Assembly (NCBI GenBank): GCA_021793405.1
Contig: JAJYSV010000002.1
Location: 62,001 to 126,000, forward strand
Origin: Acidobacteriota bacterium
Lineage (GTDB): Bacteria > Acidobacteriota > Terriglobia > Terriglobales > Acidobacteriaceae
Direction of reading: 5' to 3'
DNA length: 64,000 bases
The notes under the pieces were generated by a model. That model did no database searches. It had not been told where the DNA came from and worked only from the letters and a program-made list of their open reading frames with translations. Made by a program: the position numbers and the translations under genes. This document shows positions 8,598-17,703 of this stretch, piece by piece; position 1 is the first letter of the stretch; each line of letters starts with the position of its first letter.

Positions 8598-8609
8598 CCT
8601 CTATAGAGG
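8598..8609. promoter_or_regulatory. palindrome CCTCTATAGAGG, candidate XRE operator
   Basis: Perfect 12-bp palindrome in the 98-bp divergent spacer between the XRE regulator and the 88-aa gene. It is flanked by AATAAT (8591-8596) and ATTATT (8614-8619), which form an offset outer inverted repeat. The position fits a shared operator; binding is inferred only. Confidence 0.45.
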
Positions 8610-8658
8610 ATCAATTATTGCAGAGGACAAATCGCGGATTCTAAGGAGCTTATAGGTC

Positions 8659-8925
8659 ATGCCGTCATCGACAAATGATTGGCAACGAAGAAAATCGGCA
8701 GACATCAGGCGACGGCCCTCTCCACAACAGGGCCGCGCTCTTGAAATTCTTGGTCATGCGATTGAGTATCTGTTGGATCGTTATGTGCTTCCGACTTCCG
8801 AGGGTTGCGAGGTGGCGGATGTGGATGCAGCTCAACTTATGATGCGGTTGAACTTGGAGATCTTTAGGGAATGCCCGGAGTTCGTGCCATTGTACCAACG
8901 GATATGCAGGTGGATATCGGGGTGA
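8659..8925 (+). CDS. conserved-looking hypothetical protein, 88 aa
   Basis: Unrecognised small soluble protein. AAGGAG lies about 10 nt before the ATG, supporting translation. The basic N-terminus (QRRKSADIRRRPSPQQG) is followed by two probable amphipathic helices, GRALEILGHAIEYLLDRYVL and AAQLMMRLNLEIFREC. No signal peptide, membrane segment or metal motif. The divergent XRE gene and the palindrome between them suggest a regulator-target pair. No function is proposed. Confidence 0.6.
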   Translation: MPSSTNDWQRRKSADIRRRPSPQQGRALEILGHAIEYLLDRYVLPTSEGCEVADVDAAQLMMRLNLEIFRECPEFVPLYQRICRWISG

Positions 8926-9395
8926 AGGAAGGAATCTACGCCCTTGCGAGGCCTTCCAAATTGGGATCGGGAAAGCGCTTTTTTGGGACGGCCCCAGAGT
9001 GGGAAATGAGTTGGAGAAGGTTCATTTCGGGAATTTGCGCGAAGTGGTTTGATTGCTTGAGGTTGAGGGGGAAGGGTCGGAACATGGAATTTCATTTCGG
9101 CACGCAAAAGTACCTTTGGTAATCGAAGCGACGGTTGGCTGTTCCAGTTAAGTCCCATGAATTCGTAAGGTTAGGGAAGGAGAACCAGTTTGGCACGCGG
9201 CGTGATATAGGAAGAAGGCAGGGAGCGAATGAAAATCGAATTGGTTCAAATTGGCAACCGGGATCGGGACAAGTCCGGGAGCCTCCGACGGCCTGAAGTC
9301 GGTTGCAAGTGGCCGAACGCCAGCGACCCTGTCCAGTGTCAAGCGGGAAGAAATCGCAGGACCCCGCAGCAGGTTCAAGAATTGGAGATTGCCCC
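8926..9395. other. 470-bp region without a supported gene
   Basis: Only short overlapping frames with poor starts are present. A TGGCACG at 9191-9197 recalls the -24 element of sigma-54 promoters, but the base at the second invariant -12 position is wrong (GTGA instead of TTGC), so it is not called. The promoter of the kinase/regulator operon is probably here. Confidence 0.4.
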
Positions 9396-10319
9396 ATGAC
9401 CCCCGCGTTCCAGCAGCAAAAGCCGAACCGTTCCATCCATCCGCCACTTTCCGTAGGCACGCCGGAGGAGCAGAGGGCGACGGCCGCGAGTCATTTCGCG
9501 CACGATGCCCGCAATTGGCTCACAGTGCTGCAGGTGTACTGCGACCTGCTGCGCACCTCCGGCACGGTGGCCGGCAACGCACGCGCGTGGATTGAGGAAT
9601 TAGCGAGTGCGGTAGAGCGCGGACAGGGGCTGGTCACTTCCCTGCTCGATTCCGCGCAGGCATCCGCGCCGCCGCGGCCATCCGCTCCGCAATCGGTCGC
9701 TGCACCGAGGCCGCTGGATCTCGCCGTCGCCATTCGAAGACGGCTGCCATTGTTTCGACGGATGGCGGGAAGCGCGATCCAAGTGCAAGCGAAAACAGTC
9801 GCGCATCCCGGCGCGACGGCATTGAAAGAACTAGAGTTCGAGCGAATTCTATGGAACCTGGTGCGCAACGCGATGGAAGCGATGCCCGATGGCGGCAAGT
9901 TGAAGATCGTCCTCGAGCACGGCAATTCCTCGGAACGGTCGTCGCTGGTGCTGAAAGTGTCCGACACGGGCAACGGCATTGCCGCGGAATTTCTGCCTCA
10001 CATTTTCGATTCTGGATTTTCAAGCAAGCTTACCTTGGCCGATCCTCCCAAGGGACGCGGGTTTGGGCTGGCGATTGTGCGCGAACTGGCGCTGGGCGCC
10101 GGCGGCTCGGTGCGCGTTCGTTCCAGGATCGGACGGGGCACTTGCTTCACGATTGAATTGCCGCTCTTGTCATCGCCATCTCCCACCGAACCGCGCATCT
10201 CTGCATCGCGGCAAGGAAAGCTGGCGGTTGTCTCGGAGATGCCGAAACCGAAGTACGACCGTCACTGCCAACAGAACAATTTTGCCGCAAATCGGAAAGG
10301 AACCCGCGTACCATGCTAA
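9396..10319 (+). CDS. soluble NtrB-like sensor histidine kinase
   Basis: Histidine kinase of 307 aa with no membrane segment or recognisable sensory domain. It contains a DHp helix with HDARN (His36 as phospho-acceptor), an N box (NLVRNAMEAMPDGG), G1 (DTGNGI), an F-like HIFDSGFSSK, G2 (GRGFGLAIV) and a closing GRGTCFTIELPL. The ATG at 9396 has GGAG 8 nt upstream; an ATG at 9303 is in frame but less well supported. It overlaps the downstream response-regulator gene by 7 bp, so the two are a kinase/NtrC-type activator pair. The last 45 or so residues after the ATPase domain are disordered-looking. The signal sensed is unknown. Confidence 0.9.
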   Translation: MTPAFQQQKPNRSIHPPLSVGTPEEQRATAASHFAHDARNWLTVLQVYCDLLRTSGTVAGNARAWIEELASAVERGQGLVTSLLDSAQASAPPRPSAPQSVAAPRPLDLAVAIRRRLPLFRRMAGSAIQVQAKTVAHPGATALKELEFERILWNLVRNAMEAMPDGGKLKIVLEHGNSSERSSLVLKVSDTGNGIAAEFLPHIFDSGFSSKLTLADPPKGRGFGLAIVRELALGAGGSVRVRSRIGRGTCFTIELPLLSSPSPTEPRISASRQGKLAVVSEMPKPKYDRHCQQNNFAANRKGTRVPC

Positions 10320-11764
10320 CTACAACACGCATGTTTACCCCCACGTCTCAAATTCCCCCTTTGGAGCGCGCCAGCATGATGCACGTGCTGGTGGTCGATG
10401 ACGATGCCGCCATCCGCACCGCTGTTTCCGACATCGCGCGCAACCATGGTTTCGCCGTTTCCAGCGTGGAAGACAGCCATGGGGCGCGGGCTGCGCTGAA
10501 GGCCCACATGGCCGACATCGTGCTGCTCGACCTGAAGTTGCCGGGCGGCGGTGGCCTGCCCCTGGTTGAAGAGATCCGCACCCTCTACCCGGAGACTGTA
10601 GTGGTGGTGATGACCGCTTATGCCACCGTGTCCTCCGCTGTCGAGGCGATGCGCACCGGGGCCAGCGAGTACCTGACCAAGCCCTTCACCTTGGACGAAT
10701 TGTCGGATGTGCTGGAGCGCGCCTCCGAGCGCCGACACTTCGATACGGAAAGCCGACGGCTGCGAGAAAAGCTTCGCACATCGGATGGATTCGGCACCTT
10801 GATCGGGCGCAGCCCGGAGATGGAACGGGTGTACCGCATTCTGTCGAAGGTGGCCCATACCACTCATCCGGTGCTGATCCTCGGTGAAAGTGGGACCGGC
10901 AAAGAGATTGTGGCCCGCACGATTCATTACAACGGGCCCAATGCGACCCACCCTTTCATTCCGGTGGACTGCGGATCGCTGGTGCCGACGCTGATCGAAA
11001 GCGAACTGTTCGGCTACGTGAAGGGCGCATTCACCGGAGCGAACCGCTCCAAAGAAGGTTTGCTGGCGACTGCGGAAGGGGGCACGGTTTTCCTGGACGA
11101 GATTGGCGAGTTGCCGCTCGACCTGCAGGCGAAACTGCTGCGGGCGCTGCAGGAGAAAGAGATTCGTCCGATTGGATCGAACCAGCGAATCCCGATCCAC
11201 GTGCGCATCCTGGCGGCCACGAATCGTGACCTGGTGTCCATGGTGGAACAGGGCAAGTTCCGCAAGGATTTGTTTTTCCGCCTCAACGTGGTCAACGTGA
11301 AGGTGCCTTCGCTGCGTGAACGCCGCACGGACATCTCCCTGCTGGCGGCACATTTTTTGGAACGTCGTCGTCGCGAAACCGGAGTCTCCTACACCCTGAG
11401 CGATGATGTGCTGCGCGTGCTGGGCAGTTATGATTGGCCGGGCAACGTACGTGAACTGGAGAACACCATTGAGCGGGCGTGTGCTCTTTCCTCCGGCCCG
11501 ATCCTGCACCTGGGCGATATGCCGACACAGTTGCAGGAATATCGAATGCAGTGGCAGGGCGCGGCGGAAACAGCGCCGGAGGAGGCCATCAAGATCGACG
11601 CGAGCATCCGCACGATTGCGGAGATGGAGAAACAGGCCATTCTGAACACGCTGCGGCAGCTGAATGGAGATAAGCTGACGGCGGCGCGGCTACTGGGCAT
11701 CGGCAAGACGACGCTCTATCGCAAGCTGAAGGAATACGGCATTTCGGACGACCCGGAAGTTTAA
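10313..11764 (+). CDS. sigma-54-dependent response regulator (NtrC family)
   Basis: Enhancer-binding activator of 483 aa. A receiver domain occupies about 22-140 (VLVVDDDAAIR, phospho-acceptor Asp73 in LLDLKLPGG, then MTAYAT and LTKPF). An AAA+ domain spans about 165-400, with Walker A GESGTGKE, the sigma-54-contacting GAFTGA loop, Walker B GTVFLDEIGELP, and PGNVRELENTIERA. A Fis-type helix-turn-helix closes the protein (KLTAARLLGIGKTTLYRKLK). The GAFTGA motif is intact, so real sigma-54 activation is expected. The start at 10313 lies within the last codons of the kinase gene, with AAGGAA about 10 nt upstream. Targets are not identifiable here. Confidence 0.95.
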   Translation: MLTTTRMFTPTSQIPPLERASMMHVLVVDDDAAIRTAVSDIARNHGFAVSSVEDSHGARAALKAHMADIVLLDLKLPGGGGLPLVEEIRTLYPETVVVVMTAYATVSSAVEAMRTGASEYLTKPFTLDELSDVLERASERRHFDTESRRLREKLRTSDGFGTLIGRSPEMERVYRILSKVAHTTHPVLILGESGTGKEIVARTIHYNGPNATHPFIPVDCGSLVPTLIESELFGYVKGAFTGANRSKEGLLATAEGGTVFLDEIGELPLDLQAKLLRALQEKEIRPIGSNQRIPIHVRILAATNRDLVSMVEQGKFRKDLFFRLNVVNVKVPSLRERRTDISLLAAHFLERRRRETGVSYTLSDDVLRVLGSYDWPGNVRELENTIERACALSSGPILHLGDMPTQLQEYRMQWQGAAETAPEEAIKIDASIRTIAEMEKQAILNTLRQLNGDKLTAARLLGIGKTTLYRKLKEYGISDDPEV

Positions 11765-11839
11765 TCCGTTCGGGCGGGGCTTCACGCTCCGCTGCCAGCC
11801 CAGCGAAAACGCAATCGGAAAACCTCAAGGAGAAATCGC

Positions 11840-12343
11840 ATGTCGCAAACTGTGTTGTTGGTGACGACGATGTCGGGAGCGGAAAATTGCGCGGCGGCCA
11901 TTGGGCGGCAACTTGGCCTGTCGGTCGAAGTGGCGGAGAACCGCCGCGTAGCGCTGGCCGCGTTGCGCCGGCGTGAGTACGGCGTGCTGGTGTTGGACGA
12001 AAGCCTGGTGGATGCCGACCCTGCCGGCGCGGAAGTGCTGTGGCAACAGGCAGGCCTGGCGGTCCCCATCCAGGTGAATCTCGGCATCTCGGGATGCAAC
12101 CGGGTGTTGCGCGAGGTGCGAGCCGCGCTGCAACGGCGCGAGCGGGAGCTGTCGCTGGCGATGCGGGCCGCGGCCCAGATCATGGAAGGCGAAATGAACA
12201 CCACCCTCACCGGCATTCTGCTGCAAACCCAGCTGGCGCTGCAGGAGCCGGCACTTCCGCCCGGCACTGCCGTCAAACTGCGTCAAGTGGTGGAACTTGC
12301 CGGCGTGCTGCGCGATCAACTGCGGACACCCCCGGCGGCCTGA
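11840..12343 (+). CDS. receiver-like protein with a DHp-like tail, third gene of the two-component operon
   Basis: 167-aa protein. Residues 1-85 resemble a receiver fold: a strand (TVLLVTTMSG) lacking the usual acidic pair, then LVLDESLVDADP with an aspartate where the phospho-acceptor sits. The C-terminal half is helical, and NTTLTGILLQTQLALQE recalls the DHp segment xNPLTGILxxxQL of histidine kinases but without a phospho-histidine. It follows the NtrC-type gene after 75 bp, with AAGGAG about 7 nt before the ATG. It may be a degenerate adaptor or phosphate sink for the upstream pair. Function is inferred from position and fold likeness only. Confidence 0.6.
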   Translation: MSQTVLLVTTMSGAENCAAAIGRQLGLSVEVAENRRVALAALRRREYGVLVLDESLVDADPAGAEVLWQQAGLAVPIQVNLGISGCNRVLREVRAALQRRERELSLAMRAAAQIMEGEMNTTLTGILLQTQLALQEPALPPGTAVKLRQVVELAGVLRDQLRTPPAA

Positions 12344-12440
12344 GGCATTTTTCAAGGATCCGCGCCTTTCCTGGCATAGGCCAGGAGACGCACACAGCAA
12401 AATCGATGCTCGACTGAAACCGAAGATCAATAAGCGAAGA

Positions 12441-13916
12441 TCAATGCTCGACGATCACTCCATGACTCCCATGCTCATCGGTGCATGGGGTGCCGAGAGG
12501 AGCCCGTTTCGGCGAGAAATCGGCGGTAGTCAGGGCCAGCGGCCCGGAGGTGAAACTGCAAACCGATCCCATCACGGGTGCTGCGGGCGGAACCGGCTTC
12601 GGGGGTGGCGGCTGCGATGTGCCGGCAATAATCACGCCGGTATTGTCTGGACCATAATTGCACGGCGCGCCAATGGCCGCCTGCATGGGAGCGAAGTCGT
12701 AGGTGGTGCCCGCCTTTGGCCCGGAGGTCAATTTGCAGACGGAACCTAAACCAGCCTGCGGCGAGCCTGGCACAGATGCGCCAGCACTCGCCGATGTCGT
12801 GGCGCTCGACGGTACGGTCGTACTTGGCGCCGTCGCATTCGGCGCTTTCGTATTCGGTGCTACTGTACACGCGGATGGCGGAGTGCAAGACGGAGTATCC
12901 GCAATCGGAGCGGCGATGATCACTCCGCTGCTTCCCGCTCCGTCGTCGCAGGCTGTACCCAGCGGCGAATGCATGGGAGCATAGTCATGCGTGCTCCCGG
13001 TCTTCGGCCCGGACGTAAACTTACAGACCGTTCCCATGGGTTGCGCGGCGATGATTACCCCGCTGCTTCCCGCTCCGTCGTCGCAGGCCGTATTCAATGG
13101 CGCATGCATGGGCGCGTAATCGTGCGTGCTTCCGGCCTTCGGCCCGGACGTAAACTTACAGACGGTTCCCATTGGCGGTTTCGGAGTGGCAGCGATGATT
13201 ACTCCACTGCTTCCCGCTCCGTCGTCGCAGGCCGTATTCAATGGCGCATGCATGGGCGCGTAATCGTGCGTGCTCCCCGCCTTCGGCCCGGAGGTGAACT
13301 TACAGACCGTTCCCATTGGCAGCGCGGCGATGATTATCCCGCTGCTTCCCGCCCCGTCGTCGCAGGCCGTATTCAATGGCGCATGCATGGGTGCATAATC
13401 GTGCGTGCTCCCCGCCTTCGGCCCGGACGTAAACTTGCAGACCGATCCCGTCTGCGGACTGCCCGACTCCTGCGTTTCTGGAGGAGTGGCACTAGCAACA
13501 ATAGTGCCGCTGCTTCCCGCCCCATCCGTGCAGGACATATCTACAGGGGCCTGCATAGGCGCGTAATCCTGCGTTGCGCCTGCTCTCGGCCCAGAGGTGA
13601 ATTTACACACAGTTCCCATTTGCTGATTGACCGCTGTTTCGCCGATCGGCGCAGAGGCGACAATTGTCCCGGTGCTTCCAGAGCCATCCTTACATGGCGA
13701 GTTCAACGGCGCCTGCATGGGCGCATAATCCTGCGTTGCGCCTGCTCTCGGCCCGGACGTGAATTTGCAGATAGTCCCCATCTGCCGCATGGCGGCAGGG
13801 GGAGATTCATGGGATGTGTGAGTGGCTGCAGCACAAATCGTCCCCAGAAGAACTGCGGGAACCGCCAGGATCCATGCGTATTTGCTTACGCCTATGTCAC
13901 GCCGCGGGCGAACCAT
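12441..13916 (-). CDS. exported protein of eight tandem two-cysteine repeats
   Basis: 491-aa protein of unknown function. A signal peptide (VSKYAWILAVPAVLLGTICAAA) follows a basic N-terminus, so it is exported. The mature part is eight copies of a 42-48-residue unit with consensus GTVCKFTSGPKAG, then DYAPMxAPL, then a second Cys, DDGAGSSG and VIIA. Each unit has exactly two cysteines about 26 residues apart, compatible with one disulfide. Copies 3-6 are nearly identical; copies 1-2 and 7-8 diverge. A Thr/Ser/Pro/Ala linker separates copies 6 and 7. GGAG lies 6 nt before the ATG. I do not recognise a named domain. It could be a surface or matrix protein. Confidence 0.82.
   Translation of the reverse strand: MVRPRRDIGVSKYAWILAVPAVLLGTICAAATHTSHESPPAAMRQMGTICKFTSGPRAGATQDYAPMQAPLNSPCKDGSGSTGTIVASAPIGETAVNQQMGTVCKFTSGPRAGATQDYAPMQAPVDMSCTDGAGSSGTIVASATPPETQESGSPQTGSVCKFTSGPKAGSTHDYAPMHAPLNTACDDGAGSSGIIIAALPMGTVCKFTSGPKAGSTHDYAPMHAPLNTACDDGAGSSGVIIAATPKPPMGTVCKFTSGPKAGSTHDYAPMHAPLNTACDDGAGSSGVIIAAQPMGTVCKFTSGPKTGSTHDYAPMHSPLGTACDDGAGSSGVIIAAPIADTPSCTPPSACTVAPNTKAPNATAPSTTVPSSATTSASAGASVPGSPQAGLGSVCKLTSGPKAGTTYDFAPMQAAIGAPCNYGPDNTGVIIAGTSQPPPPKPVPPAAPVMGSVCSFTSGPLALTTADFSPKRAPLGTPCTDEHGSHGVIVEH
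12916..13450. repeat. tandem coding repeats of about 135-144 bp
   Basis: Four nearly identical units inside the exported repeat protein. The core ATGATcACTCCgCTGCTTCC recurs near 12916, 13051, 13195 and 13333 (steps of 135, 144 and 138 bp). Step differences are multiples of 3, so the frame is kept. High nucleotide identity suggests recent duplication or gene conversion, and variable copy number between strains is likely. Confidence 0.85.
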
Positions 13917-14098
13917 TTCTCGCTCCTTCTGGCTTTCGTTAAGAAGACTATTCCAAACGCAAAAACGTTATCCACGCTCCAGTGGAATTTTGTATGTGTG
14001 CAATCAACAGGTAATTGGAGGAAAGAGAAAACCAAACTGCTGGGAAGTGCATCGAAAGACATTGCGCAGGCGGAGATGGAACGGCTTAAAGCAGGTCC

Positions 14099-15349
14099 CT
14101 AATGAATTGTCTTCATCTTGCGGGAGAGAAAATCCATCAGCAGATATTGTCCCAGGGTCTCCGGTGTGGTGAAGTAGGCCTTCCCCTTGCACATGGCCGT
14201 GACCCGCTGCACAAACTGCACCAGGCCCGGATCGGAGGCAAGCATGAAGGTATTGATCATGATGCCGGACCGCTTGCAGCGGGCGACTTCTTCCAGGGTT
14301 TCATGGACCACCAGCGGGTCCAGTCCGAAAGCGCTTTTATAAATGCGGCCATCAGGCAGCGTCAGCGCCGAAGGCTTGCCGTCGGTGATCATCACAATCT
14401 GCTTCATGTCCTTGCGCTGGCGGGCCAGAATCCGCTGCGACAGGCGGAGACCTTCGCGAGTGTTGGTGTAGTAGGGACCGACCTGTGCGCGCGCCAGTTG
14501 CGAGAGCGGCAGCTCTTCCGCGGAGTCGTGAAACAGCACCAGCGACAGCGTGTCGCCGGGATACTGCGTGCGCACCAGGTGCGACAGCGCCATGGCCACA
14601 CGTTTGGCCGGCGTAAAACGATCTTCTCCGTACAGGATCATGGAGTGCGAACAGTCGAGCATCACGACGGTGGCGCAGGAGCTTTGATATTCCGATTGAT
14701 GCACGTGCAGGTCGGCATATTCCAAATTCAGAGGAAGAGAAAGACCTTCGCGGGCCAGCGCTGAACTCAATGTCGCCGTCGCATCGAGATTCATCGTGTC
14801 GCCAAACTCGTATAAACGCGACCCGCCGCTGATCTCCACCCCTGTGGCCAGTTCGCGGGTATCGTGGCGACCGAACGAAGCCTTGCCGAGCGATCCCAGC
14901 AAGTCACGCAAAGTTTTGTAGCCGAGAAAGTCCAGGCCCTTGTCCGTTACCTGGAAATGCGCCTGCGTCTCGTGACCTGCCTGTCCGGGCCTGTTCGAGA
15001 TGTGGCCCGGTTGTTGCTCGCCTTGCTGGCTGCGATCGAACGTGACGAAGTTTTCCTGTTCCATGCGCTCGATCAACTGCTCGATCAGCTCTTCTAACTC
15101 GCCGTTTCCGGCCATCTGGCCGATTCGTTGCTGCATCGCGTCATCGAACAGATCGCCATACTCCAGCGCCTGACGCATAGCTTCTCGCAGGTTCTCGATG
15201 GTCTGATCGCTGCCCATCTCCTGAAACCGGCTGAATGGGGAGCGGAAACCGGAATCCAGCAGAAAATCCGACAACGCTTCCAGGAGCGATTCCATCTCCA
15301 ACTCGTCGGTCAGATTGCCCGTGTATTTGCTGTAGCGAATGCGCTTCAT
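14099..15349 (-). CDS. VWA-domain protein partnered with a MoxR-type ATPase
   Basis: 416-aa cytoplasmic protein. The N-terminal half is helical and acidic; the C-terminal half (from about 225) is a von Willebrand A domain with the MIDAS motif DCSHSM, the later ITDGKPSAL loop and a metal-completing threonine region. It lies 33 bp downstream of an AAA+ ATPase gene on the same strand. MoxR-type ATPase plus VWA pairs (for example RavA-ViaA and the BchI/BchD chelatase subunits) act as remodelling or metal-insertion machines, with the VWA partner presenting the substrate. No client is encoded nearby, so the process served is unknown. Confidence 0.85.
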   Translation of the reverse strand: MKRIRYSKYTGNLTDELEMESLLEALSDFLLDSGFRSPFSRFQEMGSDQTIENLREAMRQALEYGDLFDDAMQQRIGQMAGNGELEELIEQLIERMEQENFVTFDRSQQGEQQPGHISNRPGQAGHETQAHFQVTDKGLDFLGYKTLRDLLGSLGKASFGRHDTRELATGVEISGGSRLYEFGDTMNLDATATLSSALAREGLSLPLNLEYADLHVHQSEYQSSCATVVMLDCSHSMILYGEDRFTPAKRVAMALSHLVRTQYPGDTLSLVLFHDSAEELPLSQLARAQVGPYYTNTREGLRLSQRILARQRKDMKQIVMITDGKPSALTLPDGRIYKSAFGLDPLVVHETLEEVARCKRSGIMINTFMLASDPGLVQFVQRVTAMCKGKAYFTTPETLGQYLLMDFLSRKMKTIH

Positions 15350-15382
15350 GCTCGCCTTGAAAAAAACATTGTCGCCAAGAAA

Positions 15383-16918
15383 TTAGTTATAGACCTTGCG
15401 GCCACGCCGTCCGGTCAAATCGTCCGGATCGCGTTCTTCAACGGAGTGTTCTCCGCCCCGCTCCATGCGTTCTCCGCGATGCGGATATTTCTCCGCGGCC
15501 GCGAAGCCGCGCTCTTCATTGCGGCTGAGGCGGCGATGGGCGACCATGCCTTCCAGAAGAAATTCAGCCGCCGACACGATGCGCTCCGGCGCATCCTTGG
15601 CGCGGATGCCGAGCGGCGCCAGAGTTTCCATCATCCCCTGCACCTGTCCGAGTTCCTCCAGCATGTCCGCGGCCGGTTGATCGTCCTGCATGTTGATGGT
15701 GCCGCCCAGATTGAACCATTGCTCAATCTGGGCGGTGTTGATCCCGGCAAAATACTGATCGAATACCCGGGCGATGGATTGGCGGACAATTTCCCGGACT
15801 ACGATCTCGGGGCCGCGCATCTCGCCCTCGTATTCCAGTTCAATCTTTCCCGTGATGCCGGGCAGTGCGCTGTATAGATCTCCAGCCCGCGGCACGGCCA
15901 GCGATTCTCCGTGCTGGATCGCGCGCCGTTCCGCATTCGAGACCACCAGTTCCATGGTGCTGATTGGCAGGCGCTGACTGACGCCGCTGCGGCGATCGAC
16001 TTTCTTGTCTTCTCGCGCGGTAAAGGCAATCTGTTCGACGATGGAGCGAATGTAGCCGGGGATTTCCGTCTTCATCAATCCGCGCTCGGTCCAGGCTTCC
16101 TGGCAGGTGATGGCAATGCCTTCGACCAGGGTGAGCGGATAGTGGGTGCGAATCTCCGAGCCGATGCGGTCTTTCAGAGGGGTGACAATTTTGCCCCGTG
16201 CCGTGTAGTCCTCGGGATTGGCGCTGAAGATCAAGGCGACATCGAGCGCAAGGCGCACTGGATGGCCTTTGATCTGCACATCTCCTTCCTGCATGATGTT
16301 GAACAGCGCGACTTGAATTTTGCCGGCCAGATCGGGCAGTTCATTGAGCGCGAAGATGCCGCGATTGGCGCGCGGCAACAGTCCGTAGTGAATATTCAAC
16401 TCGCTCGAAAGCTGCTGGCCGCTGCGCGCCGCTTTGATGGGATCAAGGTCGCCGATCAGGTCGGCCACGGTCACGTCAGGCGTGGCCAGCTTTTCGACGT
16501 AGCGCTGGTCGCGCGGCAGCCACGCGATCGCGGTCGAATCGCCATGTTCCGCAATGCGATCTCTGCAGGCACGGCATAGAGGCACGTATGGGTTGTCGCG
16601 AATCTCACAGCCGGCAATGTAGGGAATCGCTTCATCGAGCAGAGACGTCAGCGCCCGCAGGATGCGGCTCTTCGCCTGTCCACGGAGACCCAGCAGGATG
16701 AAGTTGTGCCGAGAAAGAACGGCGTTCACAATCTGCGGAACCACAGTGTCGTCGTAGCCGACGATGCCAGGGAACAGTGCCTCTTTCGCGCGCAGGCGTT
16801 CGATGAGGTGTTCCCGCATTTCGTCTTTCACAGTGCGCCGGGCAAGTCGCGCTTCAGTATAACGAGTGCTGCGTCGCAACTCGCCCAACGTGAGAGGAAG
16901 GTGTGGTGGATTCGACAT
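15383..16918 (-). CDS. MoxR/Mg-chelatase-like AAA+ ATPase
   Basis: 511-aa ATPase. The nucleotide site is GLRGQAKS (Walker A variant), followed by a chelatase-type sequence GIFALNELPDLAGKIQVALFNIMQEGDVQIKG in place of a simple Walker B, then LIFSANPEDYTARGKIVTPLKDRIGSEI (sensor 1 and arginine-finger region). The ATG at 16918 has AAGGGGGA 5 nt upstream; a longer in-frame start at 17014 lacks one. The C-terminus holds a helical lid and a charged tail. It pairs with the downstream VWA gene. A C4-like cluster (CEIRDNPYVPLCRACRD) interrupts the N-terminal AAA region, an uncommon feature that could bind zinc. Confidence 0.86.
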   Translation of the reverse strand: MSNPPHLPLTLGELRRSTRYTEARLARRTVKDEMREHLIERLRAKEALFPGIVGYDDTVVPQIVNAVLSRHNFILLGLRGQAKSRILRALTSLLDEAIPYIAGCEIRDNPYVPLCRACRDRIAEHGDSTAIAWLPRDQRYVEKLATPDVTVADLIGDLDPIKAARSGQQLSSELNIHYGLLPRANRGIFALNELPDLAGKIQVALFNIMQEGDVQIKGHPVRLALDVALIFSANPEDYTARGKIVTPLKDRIGSEIRTHYPLTLVEGIAITCQEAWTERGLMKTEIPGYIRSIVEQIAFTAREDKKVDRRSGVSQRLPISTMELVVSNAERRAIQHGESLAVPRAGDLYSALPGITGKIELEYEGEMRGPEIVVREIVRQSIARVFDQYFAGINTAQIEQWFNLGGTINMQDDQPAADMLEELGQVQGMMETLAPLGIRAKDAPERIVSAAEFLLEGMVAHRRLSRNEERGFAAAEKYPHRGERMERGGEHSVEERDPDDLTGRRGRKVYN

Positions 16919-17066
16919 CGATGTCCCCCTTGGATTTAGACGGTTGCCGCAAGAAATAGCTGTGTATTGGTTCGATGCTGTTACGTCGATGCGTGGAAGC
17001 TCGCGGTGACACAATCCTGGCGGGAAACCGACCTGCCATTCGGCGAGCCGCTTCGTTTCTACGGGC

Positions 17067-17675
17067 CTACATCACATGACCGTTTCGTATGGCGGTCTTG
17101 CAGCCGATGGAGCCGCGTTGCAGTTTGGGCAGGATCGCCTGGTAAAACTCCACGAGGCGAGCAGTACGTTCGCCATCGGAGTGCAGATGCAACAGTTCCT
17201 GTTTGAATTCCAGATCGGCCGGGATCGAAGCGGCCAGCAAGAACGCCACCGGCTGGTTCAGATCCAGCTGGGGAAATGCCGTCCCATCGCCTCCAGACAG
17301 TTCGAGCATTTCCATGTGCAGAGCGGCACACTGCTCGCGATCGCGTCGTGTGGAAGCCGGCTCCCTGTCTGGCAGAAAATCGACCTCCGCCTCGAGAAAA
17401 CTTCGCCCATCGAGCAGCGATTCAATTTCGAAGCGACGTTCGCCGCTGCACAGAATGTCCATGCGGCCATCGGGATAGCGGTGCAGCACGGTCACAATGG
17501 AAGCCGTGCATCCGACGATGGCCAGTCCATCGCGGCGGGCCCGTACCATCCCGAACTCACTGTTATGCCGGATGCATTCCCCGATCATCTCTTTATAGCG
17601 GTCTTCAAAAATATGCAGTTGGAGCGGCGCGCCGGGAAACTGCACCAGATCGAGAGGGAACAACGGAATCTTCAT
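17067..17675 (-). CDS. Lon N-terminal-domain (LON substrate-binding) protein
   Basis: 202-aa protein made only of the LON substrate-recognition domain: it opens with IPLFPLDLVQFPGAPLQLHIFEDRYKEM, continues with GCTASIVTVLHRYPDGRMDILCSGERRFEI and has a helical C-terminus. There is no AAA or protease domain, so it is not a Lon protease. Such stand-alone proteins are common, and their function is poorly known. The ATG at 17675 has GGAG 5 nt upstream. It follows a small TPR gene on the same strand, 28 bp away, so the two are probably co-transcribed. Confidence 0.88.
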   Translation of the reverse strand: MKIPLFPLDLVQFPGAPLQLHIFEDRYKEMIGECIRHNSEFGMVRARRDGLAIVGCTASIVTVLHRYPDGRMDILCSGERRFEIESLLDGRSFLEAEVDFLPDREPASTRRDREQCAALHMEMLELSGGDGTAFPQLDLNQPVAFLLAASIPADLEFKQELLHLHSDGERTARLVEFYQAILPKLQRGSIGCKTAIRNGHVM

Positions 17676-17703
17676 TCTTTCTCCACCACGGTACATTCCT
17701 GCG

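Noticed and set aside
9191-9205. TGGCACG-N4-GTGA resembling a sigma-54 promoter
   Set aside because: The -12 element lacks its essential GC (GTGA rather than TTGC); a partial match is not enough.
12916-13450. CRISPR array suggested by regular repeats
   Set aside because: Repeats are 135-144 bp apart, in-frame and protein-coding with no unique spacers.
13917-14098. Small plus-strand frame ending at the VWA gene (about 34 codons, GTG start)
   Set aside because: No clear start-site support and the frame is a short tail of a longer repeat-antisense frame.
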